Positions 13,328-14,640 of a DNA stretch of 14,640 nucleotides are shown one piece after another. How positions within the stretch are numbered: the stretch's first letter is position 1; each line of letters opens with the position of its first letter. A model generated the notes under the pieces. The model worked only from the letters and a program-made list of their open reading frames with translations. It was not told the origin of the DNA and ran no database searches. Position numbers and translations under genes: made by a program. The stretch is taken from contig CAYLLO010000032.1 in the NCBI GenBank assembly GCA_964384805.1, forward strand, positions 1 through 14,640, in the 5' to 3' direction. This stretch comes from HGM10611 sp964384805 (GTDB lineage: Bacteria; Bacillota_I; Bacilli_A; ML615J-28; CAG-313).

Positions 13328-13525
13328 CTTCCCTATTTTTAGTTTTTTTGCTATAATTAGTTAAAGAAAAATCAAATATAATGATAATAAAAATTAAAAT
13401 TTGTGATAAAAACGAAAAAAGAGCGCAAAACAAGTTGTCAGTCTCTAATAACGAAACTGGCTTGATTTTGCGAAAAAAATTAAAAAAATTTAAATTATTT
13501 TAAAAAAATTTTATTTTGTGGTATA
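13328..13525. other. Gene-free spacer downstream of the IS110 transposase
   Basis: Contains a plus-strand extended -10 (TGCTATAAT, ending 13357) without a -35, a 40-codon plus-strand frame (13381-13503) with no ribosome-binding site, the long minus-strand hairpin at 13424-13472, a block of almost pure A/T (13473-13516), and a plus-strand TGTGGTATACT (13517-13527) that could drive antisense RNA into the transposase gene. The IS end must lie in or near this stretch, but I cannot place it. Confidence 0.5.
13408..13472 (-). terminator. Long structured hairpin with U-tract after the IS110 transposase
   Basis: Minus strand: CGCAAAA/TTTTGCG, a one-base bulge, CAAG/CTTG, an asymmetric internal loop, then CAGTTTC/GAGACTG (one G-U pair) closing a 7-base loop. 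CTCTTTTTTCGTTTTT follows. It acts plausibly as the transposase terminator. Its bulged, multi-part stem is longer than usual, so a guide-RNA role should be considered (see findings). Confidence 0.6.
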
Positions 13526-14640
13526 CTAATGTTGTAATGGGTTATACATTTGCCCGTTTTTGCAAAGTGAAAAAATAAGTCGGATTAATTTATTCACTGA
13601 TGCGATTAGCGCAACCTTAGGTTCAATGCGTGGTTGTGCTTTTTTCTTATAATAAAAAGTTTTAATATCTGTTTCAGGAGAAGCTTTTTTGATAATAGAG
13701 CGAACAGCTAAAAAAAGAATAGATCTTAATTGTTTATTTCCCATTTTAGAGATAGATAAATGTTTTCCATCTTTTCTACCAGATTGATTAATAATGGGGT
13801 CAATACCAATGTATTTATTTATTTGTTCTGGTTTAGAAAATCTAGATATATCGCCTATTTCAGCAATAATACGTGAAGCTAAATTATCGCCGATACCTGG
13901 AATTGATTTAATAATATCAAAATTTGAATCTGACTTAACTAAATTAATCATATTTTTTTCAACACTATTTTGAATAGAAATTAAAAGATTTAATTGTTTA
14001 ATAGTGTTAGTTAAAGAACGAACAATATTAGAGTTAGGAGAACAGCCAGAGACAATAGATTCAGCATAGTCAAAAACTTTTTGAATATAAGAAGTAGAAT
14101 ATTCAATAGAATGATGACAATTTTTAGAATACCAAGAAATAACATTTTCCATCTTATTAGCTAGTAAAAGAGAAGGATGAGGAAATTTCTTAAGGAATTT
14201 TAAAGTATTATTTGATAAAAAATCAGAAGAAACAACATGGAAAAAAGGATAAATTATAGCCAATTTTTCATTTAAAGTAACTTCAAGTTTTTGAAGGTGA
14301 ATATGGTTAGTAGAATATTCTGAATTTAAATCTTTAAGTTTTTGATAAAACTCGTTTCTTTTATAAAAAACACTAAGTTTGTTTTCAAAAAACATATCAG
14401 CAAGATTTAAACAATCACGTTTATCAGTTTTAACATTAGAAACTGTTGATAAACGATGTCTGGCAGACATTAACGGACTAATTAAATGGTATTTTAAATT
14501 GTTAGATTCGAAAAACGAAATTAAAGGTAAATGATAAATCCCTGTATATTCAAGTACAATTAGAGGTTCAACATTAGTTTCCTCTTTTAATTTAACGTAT
14601 AGATCATAAATTTTTTTAAATCCGACTTTATTATGATCAA
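13526..14640 (-). CDS. IS110-family transposase (5' end beyond the window)
   Basis: DEDD-type serine recombinase-like transposase of IS110 elements. The frame is open to the window edge, giving about 370 visible residues; roughly 30-40 N-terminal residues with the first catalytic Asp are missing. Visible parts: the RuvC-like Glu in LEYTGIYHLPL (14540 region), KTDKRDCLNLAD (about 14400-14435) with the two late Asp residues, a long helical linker, and the C-terminal Transposase_20 domain. That domain contains IKSIPGIGDNLASRIIAEIGDISRF, the NQSG motif with the probable catalytic Ser, and SKMGNKQLRSIL. The ATG at 14470 is internal and not the real start, since the frame before it encodes conserved residues. 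The gene looks intact. The C-terminus ends in TAG. Confidence 0.93.
   Translation of the reverse strand, partial: DHNKVGFKKIYDLYVKLKEETNVEPLIVLEYTGIYHLPLISFFESNNLKYHLISPLMSARHRLSTVSNVKTDKRDCLNLADMFFENKLSVFYKRNEFYQKLKDLNSEYSTNHIHLQKLEVTLNEKLAIIYPFFHVVSSDFLSNNTLKFLKKFPHPSLLLANKMENVISWYSKNCHHSIEYSTSYIQKVFDYAESIVSGCSPNSNIVRSLTNTIKQLNLLISIQNSVEKNMINLVKSDSNFDIIKSIPGIGDNLASRIIAEIGDISRFSKPEQINKYIGIDPIINQSGRKDGKHLSISKMGNKQLRSILFLAVRSIIKKASPETDIKTFYYKKKAQPRIEPKVALIASVNKLIRLIFSLCKNGQMYNPLQH

Larger units (their letters stand above)
13408..14640 (-). mobile_element. IS110-family insertion sequence, partial
   Basis: Defined by the transposase and the hairpin after it. The 5' end, including any upstream non-coding region, is outside the window. 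IS110 elements generally lack clear terminal inverted repeats and do not make regular target duplications, so the 3' boundary cannot be set from this sequence alone. It lies next to the regulatory region of the surface-protein gene. Confidence 0.75.

Noticed and set aside
13381..13503. 40-codon plus-strand frame in the spacer after the IS110 gene
   Set aside because: No ribosome-binding site, Lys/Ile-rich composition expected from A/T runs, and it crosses the hairpin at 13424-13472.
14468..14470. ATG as the true start of the transposase
   Set aside because: The frame is open upstream to the window edge and encodes the conserved LEYTGIYHLPL segment of IS110 transposases, so this Met is internal.

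Overview
This 14.6 kb window is AT-rich chromosomal DNA from a low-GC Gram-positive bacterium of the Bacilli/Erysipelotrichia/RF39-like group. The evidence is the gene content: an rpsP-khpA block, rimM-trmD, YlbD/YlbE and YktA (UPF0223) homologues, a YjcZ-like miniprotein, a type 2 peptide deformylase, DUF975, and a SipW-type signal peptide on a surface protein. Shine-Dalgarno sites (AGGAG, GAGGT) and sigma-A promoters, often with an extended TGG-TATAAT -10, fit the same assignment. All 18 assigned stop codons are TAA or TAG, none TGA. The species cannot be named from the sequence.

Layout. (1) 1-2.7 kb, minus: pepF (oligoendopeptidase F) followed one base later by dapF (diaminopimelate epimerase), then a terminator. 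(2) 2.75-8.1 kb, minus: a six-gene operon, arsR/czrA-like zinc sensor > zinc/cadmium P1B-ATPase > rimM > trmD > rhodanese-like lipoprotein > DUF975 membrane protein. It starts at a consensus promoter with a probable ArsR operator just downstream and ends at a hairpin terminator. (3) 8.1-8.9 kb, minus: rpsP-khpA with its own promoter and its own terminator, followed by a possible 56-codon small membrane protein. The usual rpsP-khpA-rimM-trmD order is therefore split by a metal-resistance pair and by a terminator plus a new promoter. (4) 8.9-10.4 kb: small Bacilli-type genes (ylbE, ylbD, a coiled-coil protein, yktA/UPF0223, a cysteine-rich YjcZ-like protein). (5) 10.4-11.1 kb, plus: def with its own promoter and terminator. 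(6) 11.1-13.1 kb, minus: a secreted two-part beta-helix surface protein with a SipW-cognate signal peptide. (7) 13.1-13.5 kb: a gene-poor regulatory region with two palindromic repeats, divergent promoters, a possible ~100-nt plus-strand RNA and several hairpins. (8) 13.5 kb to the end, minus: an IS110-family transposase whose N-terminus lies beyond the window.

The most notable point is the rewired ribosome/tRNA maturation operon. rimM starts inside the end of the metal-ATPase gene, and rimM-trmD have no visible promoter of their own, so 30S maturation and tRNA m1G37 methylation may be expressed under a zinc-sensing repressor. The second is the surface-protein control region, where an 18-bp palindrome occurs twice and one copy covers the ribosome-binding site and start codon. 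No CRISPR array, tRNA, rRNA or recognised riboswitch was seen, and I found no clear sign of a wholly new defence-type system.
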